Assembly (NCBI RefSeq): GCF_003086795.1
Contig: NZ_CP026003.1
Location: 19,430 to 83,429 of the forward strand
Source: Stenotrophomonas sp. SAU14A_NAIMI4_5
GTDB taxonomy: Bacteria; Pseudomonadota; Gammaproteobacteria; Xanthomonadales; Xanthomonadaceae
DNA length: 64,000 bases
Direction of reading: 5' to 3'
In this document: piece after piece, positions 16,182 through 24,228 of the stretch
Numbering within the stretch: the stretch's first letter is position 1
How the letters are laid out: each line of letters begins with the position of its first letter
The notes under the pieces: model-generated
What the model saw: only the letters and a program-made list of their open reading frames with translations
Database searches by the model: none
What the model was told of the DNA's origin: nothing
Position numbers and translations under genes: made by a program

Positions 16182-16386
16182 TTTTAGCGCCAACTCACCA
16201 GAAAATCGCCAACACTGCCAAGAATATCCAGGCGATCATAGCGAGGCTTAGCGAGCACGGGTGAGGCGCATCCAACCTGAATCCCAAGATCTTCAGGCGA
16301 CAATCCAAGGGCTTAAATCTGCAAATAAATCATCCATACGCCAGACGCTCGCCGACTCCTCCCGCGCGGACCCACAGGCCAGCGCG

Positions 16387-16812
16387 CTAACCTTGTCGAT
16401 TGCAACTTACTAGAAATCCGTTCTTGATGGGCCCCCAGTCACCACTCAGGTCACGAGAAGAGAGCCTGACGTAGGTCGGTCCCTGAGGAGAACCAGTAGC
16501 TAATGCGAAAAGAACCACATCCGAATCACGTTGACGGGACTGCGCAATTATTTCGAAGCCATCAACGGCCGAAAGCCCTTTCACCAAAGTAGACGTAGAA
16601 AATCCTGGATGCCCACCCATCAGCACTTCAATCCTTCTGCCTGACTCCATGATCTCACCGACGTCATAGTCGAGGCCCGGCTCTAGTACTGAGTAGGTCG
16701 CGTTGCCGAGCTTGGCGCAGACATCGTAGCGACCACTTAAAACACTTAACTCATCTCTCCTGCATGACGAAAGCAATGCAGCAATAACCACGAGGAGGAC
16801 TATCCTACTCAC
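16387..16812 (-). CDS. Lipoprotein, candidate immunity protein for the metallopeptidase Rhs tip
   Basis: A 141-residue protein from GTG 16812 with a strong AAGGAGG site ahead of it. It has a short signal and lipobox (VVIAALLSSC, Cys near residue 17) and a mature domain with scattered beta strands (GRYDVCAKLGNATYSVL, GGHPGFSTSTLVKGL). The start overlaps the end of the Rhs toxin frame by 8 nt, the usual toxin-immunity arrangement. A periplasmic lipoprotein would fit a toxin that acts outside the cytoplasm. Partner assignment rests on position only. Confidence 0.6.
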   Translation of the reverse strand: MSRIVLLVVIAALLSSCRRDELSVLSGRYDVCAKLGNATYSVLEPGLDYDVGEIMESGRRIEVLMGGHPGFSTSTLVKGLSAVDGFEIIAQSRQRDSDVVLFALATGSPQGPTYVRLSSRDLSGDWGPIKNGFLVSCNRQG

Positions 16813-18485
16813 AGCCGCACCCCCTCCTTACCGCGCCGTTTCCCGCTCTACGTACGTCCTTGACGTTTTCCTCATTCACCGAACTCATGTCTATCCTTCT
16901 TCCCTTTATGCCCGGCCCGTAATCTCCAAGGCCCATGAGATGCCCAGCCTCATGCGCGAACGTGGTTTCACCAAGCTGGCCAGGCGTATACCAAAGCCCT
17001 TCATTCATGAATACTCGGTTAACCCACTACTCGCCAACGCCATCCCTGAGAACGACTGCATTTGTCGACACCTCATCGTAGCGCGCAATTGGGGTCACGA
17101 CGGTCGTCACTTGATACTTGCCAAATCGACCGGTCCAAGCCTTCTCAATCGCTTGTGAAACACTTCTTACCTGTTCACCAGATGCGCCTTGGAAATTGAT
17201 AGGGAGCGAAATGCCGACATTTGTGCCGTTCTTTACGCAAACATATGCGATAAGCCCGAGTGGATCTACTGACGATAGCACCCGTCCTCCAACGTAAGAA
17301 TACGTAGACACTCCTCCCAGCAACCCAATCGGATCACTCTGCGAGTACCTACCCACCGCCGGGTCATACTCCCGCTGGTAGTTGTAGAACATCCCACTCG
17401 CATCCGTCGCCTGCTGCCCCGGGAAGCGCAACGCGAGATCAAACGCCACGCCATCGCCGTCAGGATCATTGGCCGGCGCTTGGTCGCCAAACACCTCGGT
17501 CTTGTTGCTCCACTCCCAAATTGCAACATCCCGCACCGGGTCGATCACCACGCGCGGCGTGCCCAGGTGATCGGGCTGGATGTAAGCAAGTTCCGGAACA
17601 CCGCTGCCGGCCACATTGATGAGTGCTACCGGGTGGTTGTCCAGCCAGATCGCCTGCTGCTGGGCTTCCCCCGTTGCCGAGTAGTTGCCGAGCCACTGCC
17701 CGGCTTCGTCGTAGACCGTGATCTGCGCATCCCCGCCTTCGGGCGCGCGCAGTACGCGCTCGCCACGATGATTGTAGCCGTAGCGTTCGGCCACAATCTC
17801 ACCCAGCTTGACGGCATTCATGCGATTGGCGTCGTTGTAGGCGAAGGTCTTGCCACCGATGCTGGTCGTGTTGCCTGCTGCGTCGTGGTTTCGTGCATCG
17901 CCGCCCACCGCCACCAGATGATGGCTGTTAGCCGGATAGCTGTAGGTCGACGTACCCGCCGAGGTGGTCAACGAGGTGCGATTGCCCGTTGCATCGTAGG
18001 CATAGGTTTCAATTGGCGTGCCGGTTGCGCCGTCCTGGGTGTGCGTCAGGCGACCCAGCGTGTCATAGGCGTACTTCGCAAGCACGGCTGAACCGGTGCC
18101 GTTCTTCAATTCGGTGATCGAGCCCACCGCGTCATAGCCAAAGCCCAGGGACAGGCCACCGGCAGCCGGGTCGTGCACAGCCTGCGGGCGATAGTCCAGA
18201 TCCAGGGGGCGCTGCAACTGGCGGCCGTTGCCGTAGGTCCAGCCGGTGGCTGGGCCGATGGCTGCATATGTAATTCCATTGGCCAGCACCTGCCGCGCCT
18301 GCCCCGGCCGGGTCAGGCCATCTGGCTGATGCGGCCCAACGTGTCGCGCACGTAGTCAGCCACACTGCCATCCGGATAGGTCAGCGATGCGAGGCGACCG
18401 GACTTGTTGTACGCGTAGCGCAAGGTGCTGGCGACGCCATTCACGGTCTGCACCTTGCGGGTGATCTGGCCGAAGCGGTCATGGC
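16805..18485 (-). pseudogene. Orphan Rhs C-terminal module with zinc-metallopeptidase toxin, disrupted
   Basis: Contains the last YD-repeats of an Rhs protein, the junction YSQSDPIGLLGGVSTYSY, and a distinct tip of about 150 residues with the zincin motif HEAGHLMGLGD. Two lesions are visible: a 1-nt loss near 18310-18318 relative to the second Rhs copy, which breaks the core frame, and an in-frame TAG at 17027-17029 inside the tip, 25 codons before the HEAGH motif. There is no N-terminus. It is 1.18 kb homologous to the core at 19416-20590 and looks like a displaced (orphan) tip cassette captured by recombination. Confidence 0.8.
17310..18485 (-). repeat. Direct repeat, copy 1 of the duplicated Rhs core segment
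   Basis: About 1.18 kb nearly identical to 19416-20590. Similarity stops abruptly at the GGxHDRFGQ codons (near 18485) and at the DPIGL junction (near 17310), after which tip sequences differ completely. Between the module and the immunity gene, 18486-18564 holds no gene. Confidence 0.85.
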
Positions 18486-18564
18486 CGTGTTGTCGTCGGG
18501 GTGCGCCACCCTCAACGGACGTTTAAGCGCTTCATAGCTTTAGATCGGAATGATGCTGCGCGAT

Positions 18565-18876
18565 TCAGTGAGGATCAGAAAATACTTTCTTGTACCAGAA
18601 CGTATTACGACGCTTGAACCAATGGGAGAACTGCTCACAATCGAATACACGCAATTGTCGCATCGATACTCGGTAACGCTGAAAAAATGCGATTAGCTCC
18701 CTGAGTCCATCGTCATCCACCATCGACGTATCGACCGTTATTTCAATCACAAGGCCTCGACCTACGACATCCAATACGAATGGCATCTTGTCAAGCCACT
18801 CAAAGAATGACCTTTCATCTGTCATCGAGTAGAAGACTACTCGTTCCGCGTTCAGCACAACTTTTTGATCGTTCAT
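18565..18876 (-). CDS. Rhs-tip immunity protein candidate
   Basis: A 103-residue cytoplasmic-type protein with no signal peptide: MNDQKVVLNAERVVFYSMTD..., then an acidic alpha/beta region (VVGRGLVIEITVDTSMVDDD) and a basic aromatic C-terminus (HWFKRRNTFWYKKVF). Its ATG overlaps the Rhs stop as ATGA, the classic toxin-immunity coupling. I do not recognise a named immunity family. Lack of a signal fits a toxin acting in the cytoplasm. Confidence 0.7.
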   Translation of the reverse strand: MNDQKVVLNAERVVFYSMTDERSFFEWLDKMPFVLDVVGRGLVIEITVDTSMVDDDGLRELIAFFQRYRVSMRQLRVFDCEQFSHWFKRRNTFWYKKVFSDPH

Positions 18877-21311
18877 CGACGAAGTCCCCCTGGGTATACA
18901 TTGATGTATCCGCCCCGCTTCAACTGCACGTCCCAATGTGGGCCACCATGCGCATCATTGGGAGCATCCGTCTTGGGTCCCGTCGGGATCCAGACATTGC
19001 CTGAGCTATCTTCCCAACCGTAACCTCGGCCATTCGGAGCCTTCACCCATTTCGGGCCCTTCTTGCCCGGACAGAAGCCTTCTGAATCGCCCGGAAGTCC
19101 GGGAGCTTTCGCGCCGCTCGGGTCACGAGCATCCTTTGGCTCCTTTCGCGCAAAGATGTCAATGCCAAGTGGCAGCGCAGGGAACATAGTCTCCAGAGCA
19201 ATGTACCCCGGAATCAGGAAGTCGTGCGGGTAGAGCATCGGTCCTTGGTCTGCAGGGACGTATCCGAGGTCAGGGTGGTAGTAGTCTCCGCTCGAGGATG
19301 GGAAGCCTGTTGAATGGGCACGCTGTATTGCCGCTTGGCGGGCCGCTGCAGATTGGAGGCCCAGCGCATCGAGATCGCTAGTCGGTCTTGCCAGAGCGTA
19401 TGAGAAGGTACTTACTCCTCCCTTCAACCCAATCGGATCACTCTGCGAGTACCGCCCCACCGTCGGGTCATACTCCCGCTGGTAGTTGTAGAACATCCCA
19501 CTCGCATCCGTCGCCTGCTGCCCCGGAAAACGCATCGCGAGGTCAAACGCCACACCATCCCCGTCGGGATCATTGGCCGGCGCCTGGTCGCCAAACACCT
19601 CGCTCTTGCTGTTCCACTCCCAGATCGCAACATCGCGCACCGGATCGATCACCACGCGCGGCGTGCCCAGGTGATCGGGCTGGATGTAAGCAAGCTCCGG
19701 AACACCGGCATCAGCCACATAGATGAGTGCTACCGGGTAGTTGTCCAGCCAGATCGCCTGCTGCAGGGCTTGCCCCGTTGCCGAGTAGTTGCCGAGCCAC
19801 TGCCCTGCTTCGTCGTAGACCGTGATCTGCGCATCCCCGCCTTCGGGCGCGCGCAGTACGCGCTCGCCGCGATGGTTGTAGCCGTAGCGCTCGGCCACCA
19901 CGCCCCCCAGCTTGACCGCGTTCATGCGATTGGCGTCGTTGTAGGTGAAGGCCTTGCCACCAATGCTGGTCGTGTTGCCTGCAGCATCGTGGCCACGCGC
20001 TTCGCCGCCCACCGCCACCAGATGATGGCTGTCAGCCGGGTAACTGTAGGTCGAAGTACCCGCCGACGTGGTCAGCGAGGTGCGATTGCCGGTGGCGTCA
20101 TAGCCGTAGGTTTCGATCGGCGTGGCCGTTGCACCGTCCTGGGTCTGGGTCAGGCGACCCAGCGTGTCATAGGCGTATTTCGCAAGCACGGCTGAACCGG
20201 TGCCGTTCTTCAACTCGGTGATCGAGCCCACGGCGTCATAGCCAAAGCCCAGGGACAGGCCACCGGCAGCCGGGTCGTGCACAGCTTGCGGGCGATAGTC
20301 CAGATCCAGCGGGCGCTTCAGTTGCCGGCCGTTGCCATAGGTCCAGCCAGTGGCCGGGCCGAATGCCGCATAGGTCACGTCGTTGACCACGACCTGCCGC
20401 GCCTGCCCTGGCCGGGTCAGACCGATCTGATTGATGCGGCCCAGCGTGTCCCGCACGTAGTCAGCCACGCTGCCATCCGGATAGGTCAGCGATGCGAGGC
20501 GACCGGACTTGCTATAGGTGTAGCGCAAGGTGCTGCTGACGCCGTTCACGGTCTGCACCTTGCGGGTGATCTGCCCGAAGCGGTCATGGCAGTACTGGGT
20601 GCTGCCATTGGCATGCAGCACCTGCCCCAGCCGGCCGGTAGCAAAGCTCTCGTCGCTTGCACACACCGCCGGGGCCACGTCGTAGTGATAGCCCACATCC
20701 ATGTTGGGGTCAGGGTAGGCCACGCCAACCAGACGATTGAGCGCGTCATAGCTGTAGGTAGCGGTAATACCGCGCGCATCGGTGCGGGTCTTGCGGTTAC
20801 CTGCACTGTCCACGGTGAAACCGGTACTGCCGCTGTCCGGGCTGATCTGTGTGGTCAGGTCGCCGAAGCCGTTGTAGGCGTAGGTGGTATGCAGGCCCTT
20901 TGGGTCAGTCACCTGGGTCACCTGGTCCAGCGCGTTGTACTGGCTGCGGATCTCCGCCTCCACGCCGCCCACGTCCTGCAGGGTCTGCGCCAGCCGGTTC
21001 AGCGGATCATGCTGCTGGCGGGTCACGCGCTGCAGGGCGTCGGTGACCGTCTGCGGATTGCCGTTGGCATCGTAGGTGAAGCCGGTGGCGTGGCCGCTGG
21101 CATCCTTCAAAACGGTCAGCTGGCCCAGGGTGTTGTAGGTACGGGCCAAGGTACGCCGCAGCGTGCCGCCTGCATCCACGGTATTTTCGTCAAGGCGGTT
21201 GCCGGCATTGTCCAGCGTGTAATGGATCGTGTTGCCGGCACTGTCAGCCACGTCGGTCAGCCGCTGCGCAGCGTCGTAGACATAGGTCACGCTGCTGCCA
21301 TCGGGCTCGGT
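18873..21311 (-). CDS. Rhs/YD-repeat protein, 5'-truncated, with polymorphic toxin tip
   Basis: About 812 codons of Rhs core are present: many YD repeats (YDALNRLVGVAYPDP, YDTLGRLTQTQDG, YNHRGERVLRAPEGG) and the conserved junction YSQSDPIGLKGG. The tip that follows has about 175 residues and ends GYGWEDSSGNVWIPTGP ... HGGPHWDVQLKRGGYINVYPGG, resembling the type 37 polymorphic-toxin group (name from memory), a predicted nuclease. The N-terminal half of the gene is absent: homology stops exactly at the IS3-family end at 21312. The frame stays open into the IS to an ATG at 21377, so a truncated protein could be made. Confidence 0.85.
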   Translation of the reverse strand, partial: TEPDGSSVTYVYDAAQRLTDVADSAGNTIHYTLDNAGNRLDENTVDAGGTLRRTLARTYNTLGQLTVLKDASGHATGFTYDANGNPQTVTDALQRVTRQQHDPLNRLAQTLQDVGGVEAEIRSQYNALDQVTQVTDPKGLHTTYAYNGFGDLTTQISPDSGSTGFTVDSAGNRKTRTDARGITATYSYDALNRLVGVAYPDPNMDVGYHYDVAPAVCASDESFATGRLGQVLHANGSTQYCHDRFGQITRKVQTVNGVSSTLRYTYSKSGRLASLTYPDGSVADYVRDTLGRINQIGLTRPGQARQVVVNDVTYAAFGPATGWTYGNGRQLKRPLDLDYRPQAVHDPAAGGLSLGFGYDAVGSITELKNGTGSAVLAKYAYDTLGRLTQTQDGATATPIETYGYDATGNRTSLTTSAGTSTYSYPADSHHLVAVGGEARGHDAAGNTTSIGGKAFTYNDANRMNAVKLGGVVAERYGYNHRGERVLRAPEGGDAQITVYDEAGQWLGNYSATGQALQQAIWLDNYPVALIYVADAGVPELAYIQPDHLGTPRVVIDPVRDVAIWEWNSKSEVFGDQAPANDPDGDGVAFDLAMRFPGQQATDASGMFYNYQREYDPTVGRYSQSDPIGLKGGVSTFSYALARPTSDLDALGLQSAAARQAAIQRAHSTGFPSSSGDYYHPDLGYVPADQGPMLYPHDFLIPGYIALETMFPALPLGIDIFARKEPKDARDPSGAKAPGLPGDSEGFCPGKKGPKWVKAPNGRGYGWEDSSGNVWIPTGPKTDAPNDAHGGPHWDVQLKRGGYINVYPGGLRR
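19416..20590 (-). repeat. Direct repeat, copy 2 of the duplicated Rhs core segment
   Basis: The partner of 17310-18485, inside the longer Rhs core. It retains the undamaged frame, which is how the frameshift in copy 1 is recognised. Confidence 0.85.
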
Positions 21312-21364
21312 TGACCCGTCCTGAATTGGGTTGACACCTTTTCCCTCTGGAAAAGGAATGTTCA

Positions 21365-21766
21365 ATGAAATCAACAATCAGGCGCAGCCAGCGGGATTAC
21401 TCGCTGGCCTTCAAGTTATCGGTGGTCGATCAGGTCGAGCGCGGCGAACTGACCTACAAAAAGGCCCAGGAGCGCTACGGGATCCAAGGGCGCAGCACGG
21501 TGCTCTCTTGGCTTCGCCGGCATGGTCGGCAAGATTGGTCGGCTGGGGCATCATTGCCTCCCATGAGCACTGTCCCCAAAGCCGGGGCGGCCAAGCCGCT
21601 TACGCCGGAACAACAGATCAAGGCCCTGCAGGTCCAGTTGCGGGAGGCAAACGAGAAGGCGCAGCTCTTCGAGGCCATCGTGGACGTTCTCAAAGAGGAT
21701 TACGGGGTGAAAATCGTAAAAAAGCCTTCCGGCAAGTCCTCACGCAAAGGCGCCTCAAAGGCGTAA
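21365..21766 (+). CDS. IS3-family transposase OrfA (IS A)
   Basis: A 133-residue helix-turn-helix protein: MKSTIRRSQRDYSLAFKLSV..., RYGIQGRSTVLSWLRRHG, and a Leu-rich coiled coil LREANEKAQLFEAIVDVLKE for oligomerisation. Near its end is the slippery heptamer A AAA AAG (21718-21724), in phase for a -1 shift into orfB, so the active transposase is the OrfAB fusion. Confidence 0.9.
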   Translation: MKSTIRRSQRDYSLAFKLSVVDQVERGELTYKKAQERYGIQGRSTVLSWLRRHGRQDWSAGASLPPMSTVPKAGAAKPLTPEQQIKALQVQLREANEKAQLFEAIVDVLKEDYGVKIVKKPSGKSSRKGASKA

Positions 21767-22599
21767 GCGTGGCCAGGGCTTGCCGCCACTTCGGCATCAG
21801 TCGGCAGGCGTTCTATCAGGCTGGACACCGTCAGCAGCAGCGAGACGCTGCCGATGCCACGGCACTGGCGCTTGTGAACGACTGCCGCGCGCGCCAGCCT
21901 CGAGTAGGTACGCGCAAACTGCACCATCTGATTGAGCCGAAACTGCAGGCGGCGGGGATCGATCTCGGGCGTGACCGGCTATTTGACGTGCTGCGAGAGG
22001 CACGCCTGCTGGTGCCGCAACGTCGCGCGTATCACAAGACCACCGATAGCCATCATCGCTTCCGCAAACATCCCAACCTGCTCAAACCCGGAGAAGGCTG
22101 CGTAGTTCCTAATGGTTGCGAACAGGTGTGGGTGGCTGACATCACCTATCTGCCCACAGATGGAAAATTCGTTTACCTGAGCCTGGTTACCGATGCCTGG
22201 TCACGCAAGATTGTGGGCTGGAGCGTGGATGAGACGTTGCAGACCGAACATGCCGTGCAAGCACTGGAGATGGCCCTGAAAGCCCGGAAAACGAAGCAGC
22301 GGCTGATCCATCACTCGGACCGGGGCATCCAGTACTGCTCGGACAACTACCAGCGTATCCACGCCAAGCATGGCCTGACCTGCTCGATGACCGACGGCTA
22401 TGACTGCTATCAGAATGCTCTGGCAGAGCGAGTCAACGGGATCCTGAAATGCGAGTTTCTGCTTCATCGCCCGCGGGATCTTGGACAGGCCCGCCAGATG
22501 GTGGCTGAGGCAGTAGGTATCTACAACGCCGAACGCCCCCACCTGTCCCTTAAAATGCAGACGCCCGATGCGATGCATCGGGCGTCCTTGGCCGCCTGA
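21721..22599 (+). CDS. IS3-family transposase OrfB, DDE integrase domain (IS A)
   Basis: Read in the -1 frame after the A6G slippery site. It contains the HTH_21 segment VSVARACRHFGISRQAFYQ and the rve-type catalytic domain, with Asp in VWVADITYLPT, Asp in HHSDRGIQY and Glu in NALAERVNGILKCE. All three catalytic residues are present, so the element looks potentially active. It is expressed as the fusion with OrfA. Confidence 0.9.
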   Translation, partial: KAFRQVLTQRRLKGVSVARACRHFGISRQAFYQAGHRQQQRDAADATALALVNDCRARQPRVGTRKLHHLIEPKLQAAGIDLGRDRLFDVLREARLLVPQRRAYHKTTDSHHRFRKHPNLLKPGEGCVVPNGCEQVWVADITYLPTDGKFVYLSLVTDAWSRKIVGWSVDETLQTEHAVQALEMALKARKTKQRLIHHSDRGIQYCSDNYQRIHAKHGLTCSMTDGYDCYQNALAERVNGILKCEFLLHRPRDLGQARQMVAEAVGIYNAERPHLSLKMQTPDAMHRASLAA

Positions 22600-22685
22600 T
22601 GGCGGCCGGTTCATCCACCCCGTAGGTGTCAACCTATGGCAGGACGGGTCATGAAGTGACCCCCAAAAGTTGGACAGTTGGGGGA

Positions 22686-23519
22686 TCAGGCGGCCAACGC
22701 GGCCTGCTGCCGGTACTTTACCGGGCTCAGGCCCTTTAGTTTCAATCGGATACGGTCTTCGTTGTAGTACCGGATGTACTCCATTAGCCCGGCTTCCAGC
22801 CTTTCGATGCTGTCAAAGGTCTTCAGGTAGAAGAATTCCGACTTCAGCGTCCCGAAGAAGCTCTCCATGGCCGCATTGTCCAGGCAGTTGCCGCGCCGGG
22901 ACATGCTCTGTTTCAGCGAGTGCTTTGCGAGCGTGTGGCGGTATTTTTCGTGCTGGTAATGCCAGCCTTGGTCGGAGTGGATCATCGGTCGATCTTCGGG
23001 CGAGAGCTTCTTGATCGCTTGATCCAGCATCTCGCCCACCAAGTCGAACACCGGTCGGCGCTTCATCTGGTAGGCCACGATTTCACCGTTGTAGAGGTCC
23101 ATGATCGGCGAAAGATAGAGCTTCATGCCCTGCACCTTGAACTCGGTTACGTCGGTCACCCACTTCTGGTTGGGCATTTGGGCTTCAAATTGACGGTCCA
23201 TTTCGTTGGGCACCACGACGTTGGCCGCACCCTTGAACGCGCGGTAGCGCTTGATGCGCACCCGCGACTGCAGGTCCAGCTCGGCCATCAGCCGCTGCAC
23301 CCGCTTGTGGTTGATGGCTTCGCCCTGATTGGTCAGCTCCAGCGTTACGCGGCGGTAGCCGTAGCGCCCTTCGTGTTCATCGTAAATCGCACGGATGCGC
23401 TCGCGCAGTTCCTCCTCGCCCTCACCTGGATGGGCTAAGGCATTCACCTGGTAATAGAACGTGCTGCGTGAAAGCTCGGCCGCCTCGAGCAACAGCGGCA
23501 GTGCGTAGTTATGCCTCAA
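22686..23519 (-). CDS. IS150-type transposase OrfB (IS B)
   Basis: A 277-residue integrase. It has the HTH_21 N-terminal region (YDEHEGRYGYRRVTLELTNQG, NHKRVQRLMAELDL) and the catalytic domain with Asp in WVTDVTEF, Asp in MIHSDQGWHY and Glu in DNAAMESFFGTLKSE. The triad is intact. The start overlaps the OrfA stop by 4 nt; IS150 relatives also produce a frameshifted fusion. Confidence 0.9.
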   Translation of the reverse strand: MRHNYALPLLLEAAELSRSTFYYQVNALAHPGEGEEELRERIRAIYDEHEGRYGYRRVTLELTNQGEAINHKRVQRLMAELDLQSRVRIKRYRAFKGAANVVVPNEMDRQFEAQMPNQKWVTDVTEFKVQGMKLYLSPIMDLYNGEIVAYQMKRRPVFDLVGEMLDQAIKKLSPEDRPMIHSDQGWHYQHEKYRHTLAKHSLKQSMSRRGNCLDNAAMESFFGTLKSEFFYLKTFDSIERLEAGLMEYIRYYNEDRIRLKLKGLSPVKYRQQAALAA

Positions 23520-24037
23520 CCCTTCGATGGCTTGCGCTTTGCACGCTGCGCTGCCTGCTCTTCCCGGATCAAGGCATCGAGTTTTTTTAGGTAAGCGGTC
23601 TCCGCACGCAGATAGGCCACTTCCTTGAGGAGCTCATCGCGGCTCATGTCCTCGGCTGGCTTGGACGAGCGGGTCTTTTTCATCGGCTTTTCAGGCGGTA
23701 ATGGTGGAGGCGCCAACGCTTGGGCGCCGCCCTCAGCATACAGCCGCCGCCACTGTCCCACCGCGCCGGCATCGCCAATCTGGAAGTGGGTGGTGGCCTC
23801 CCGTGCGGACATGCCGTCCTGGCTCATCTTCTCCAGGACAGCCAGCTTGAACTGGAGATCGTAGGATCGGGCTTTGCGGTGAAACCCCTGTCGACCATGC
23901 AACCGGAAGGTCGCTGCCCACCGCCTCACCGTGGAGAACTCCAGACCATAGCGGCGAGCAACCGCCTTGACCGATGTGGAGGTCTTGCAGGCCTCTTTGG
24001 CCACCTGCAATTTGAAACGAACCTCATATCTATTCAT
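23516..24037 (-). CDS. IS150-type transposase OrfA (IS B)
   Basis: A 173-residue protein with two successive helix-turn-helix repeats (STSVKAVARRYGLEFSTVRRW and MSAREATTHFQIGDAGAVGQW), a Pro-rich linker and a coiled-coil C-terminus (LLKEVAYLRAETAYLKKLDAL). An A7 run (complement of 23582-23588) within the coiled-coil codons could support -1 frameshifting into OrfB, but I did not verify that OrfB is open that far upstream. Confidence 0.88.
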   Translation of the reverse strand: MNRYEVRFKLQVAKEACKTSTSVKAVARRYGLEFSTVRRWAATFRLHGRQGFHRKARSYDLQFKLAVLEKMSQDGMSAREATTHFQIGDAGAVGQWRRLYAEGGAQALAPPPLPPEKPMKKTRSSKPAEDMSRDELLKEVAYLRAETAYLKKLDALIREEQAAQRAKRKPSKG

Positions 24038-24085
24038 ATAACCCTCTGGGTTGGATCAGGTGTCCAACTCCAGGGGGTCACTTCA

Positions 24086-24212
24086 AACGCCGAACGCCCC
24101 CACCTGTCCCTTAAAATGCAGACGCCCGATGCGATGCATCGGGCGTCCTTGGCCGCCTGATGGCGGCCGGTTCATCCACCCCGTAGGTGTCAACCTATGG
24201 CAGGACGGGTCA
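24086..24212 (+). mobile_element. 127-bp duplicated right end of IS A
   Basis: Identical by eye to 22525-22651: the last orfB codons, the stem-loop, and the terminal inverted repeat CAGGACGGGTCA. It is the remnant of a second IS A copy whose left part is gone at the IS B boundary. It ends 16 nt before the stop codon of the aminotransferase gene. Confidence 0.9.
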
Positions 24213-24228
24213 ACTTTGCGGTGTTGCT

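Larger units (their letters stand above)
21312..22651 (+). mobile_element. IS3-family insertion sequence (IS A)
   Basis: About 1340 bp bounded by imperfect inverted repeats: TGACCCGTCCTG...TTGACACC at the left, and the complement of the same at the right (GGTGTCAACC...CAGGACGGGTCA). It carries orfA and orfB in the -1 frameshift arrangement. A stem-loop ACGCCCGATGC/GCATCGGGCGT lies at the end of orfB. No target-site duplication can be seen, because the right side abuts a second IS and the left side the truncated Rhs gene. Confidence 0.9.
22652..24085 (-). mobile_element. IS3-family (IS150-like) insertion sequence (IS B)
   Basis: About 1434 bp bounded by inverted repeats TGAAGTGACCCCC...TTGGACA (left end, and the complement at the right end TGTCCAACTCC...GGGGGTCACTTCA). 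It lies directly between the end of IS A and a 127-bp copy of that same end. The flanks (TCA at left, AAC at right) do not match, so there is no target duplication. Confidence 0.9.

Noticed and set aside
17480..20195. Plus-strand open frames opposite the two Rhs cores
   Set aside because: They are near duplicates of each other only because the Rhs cores are duplicated; there are no start signals or recognisable domains.
23582..23588. A7 run in IS B orfA as a definite frameshift site
   Set aside because: It is suggestive, but I could not confirm that the OrfB frame is open that far upstream, so it is mentioned only as a possibility.
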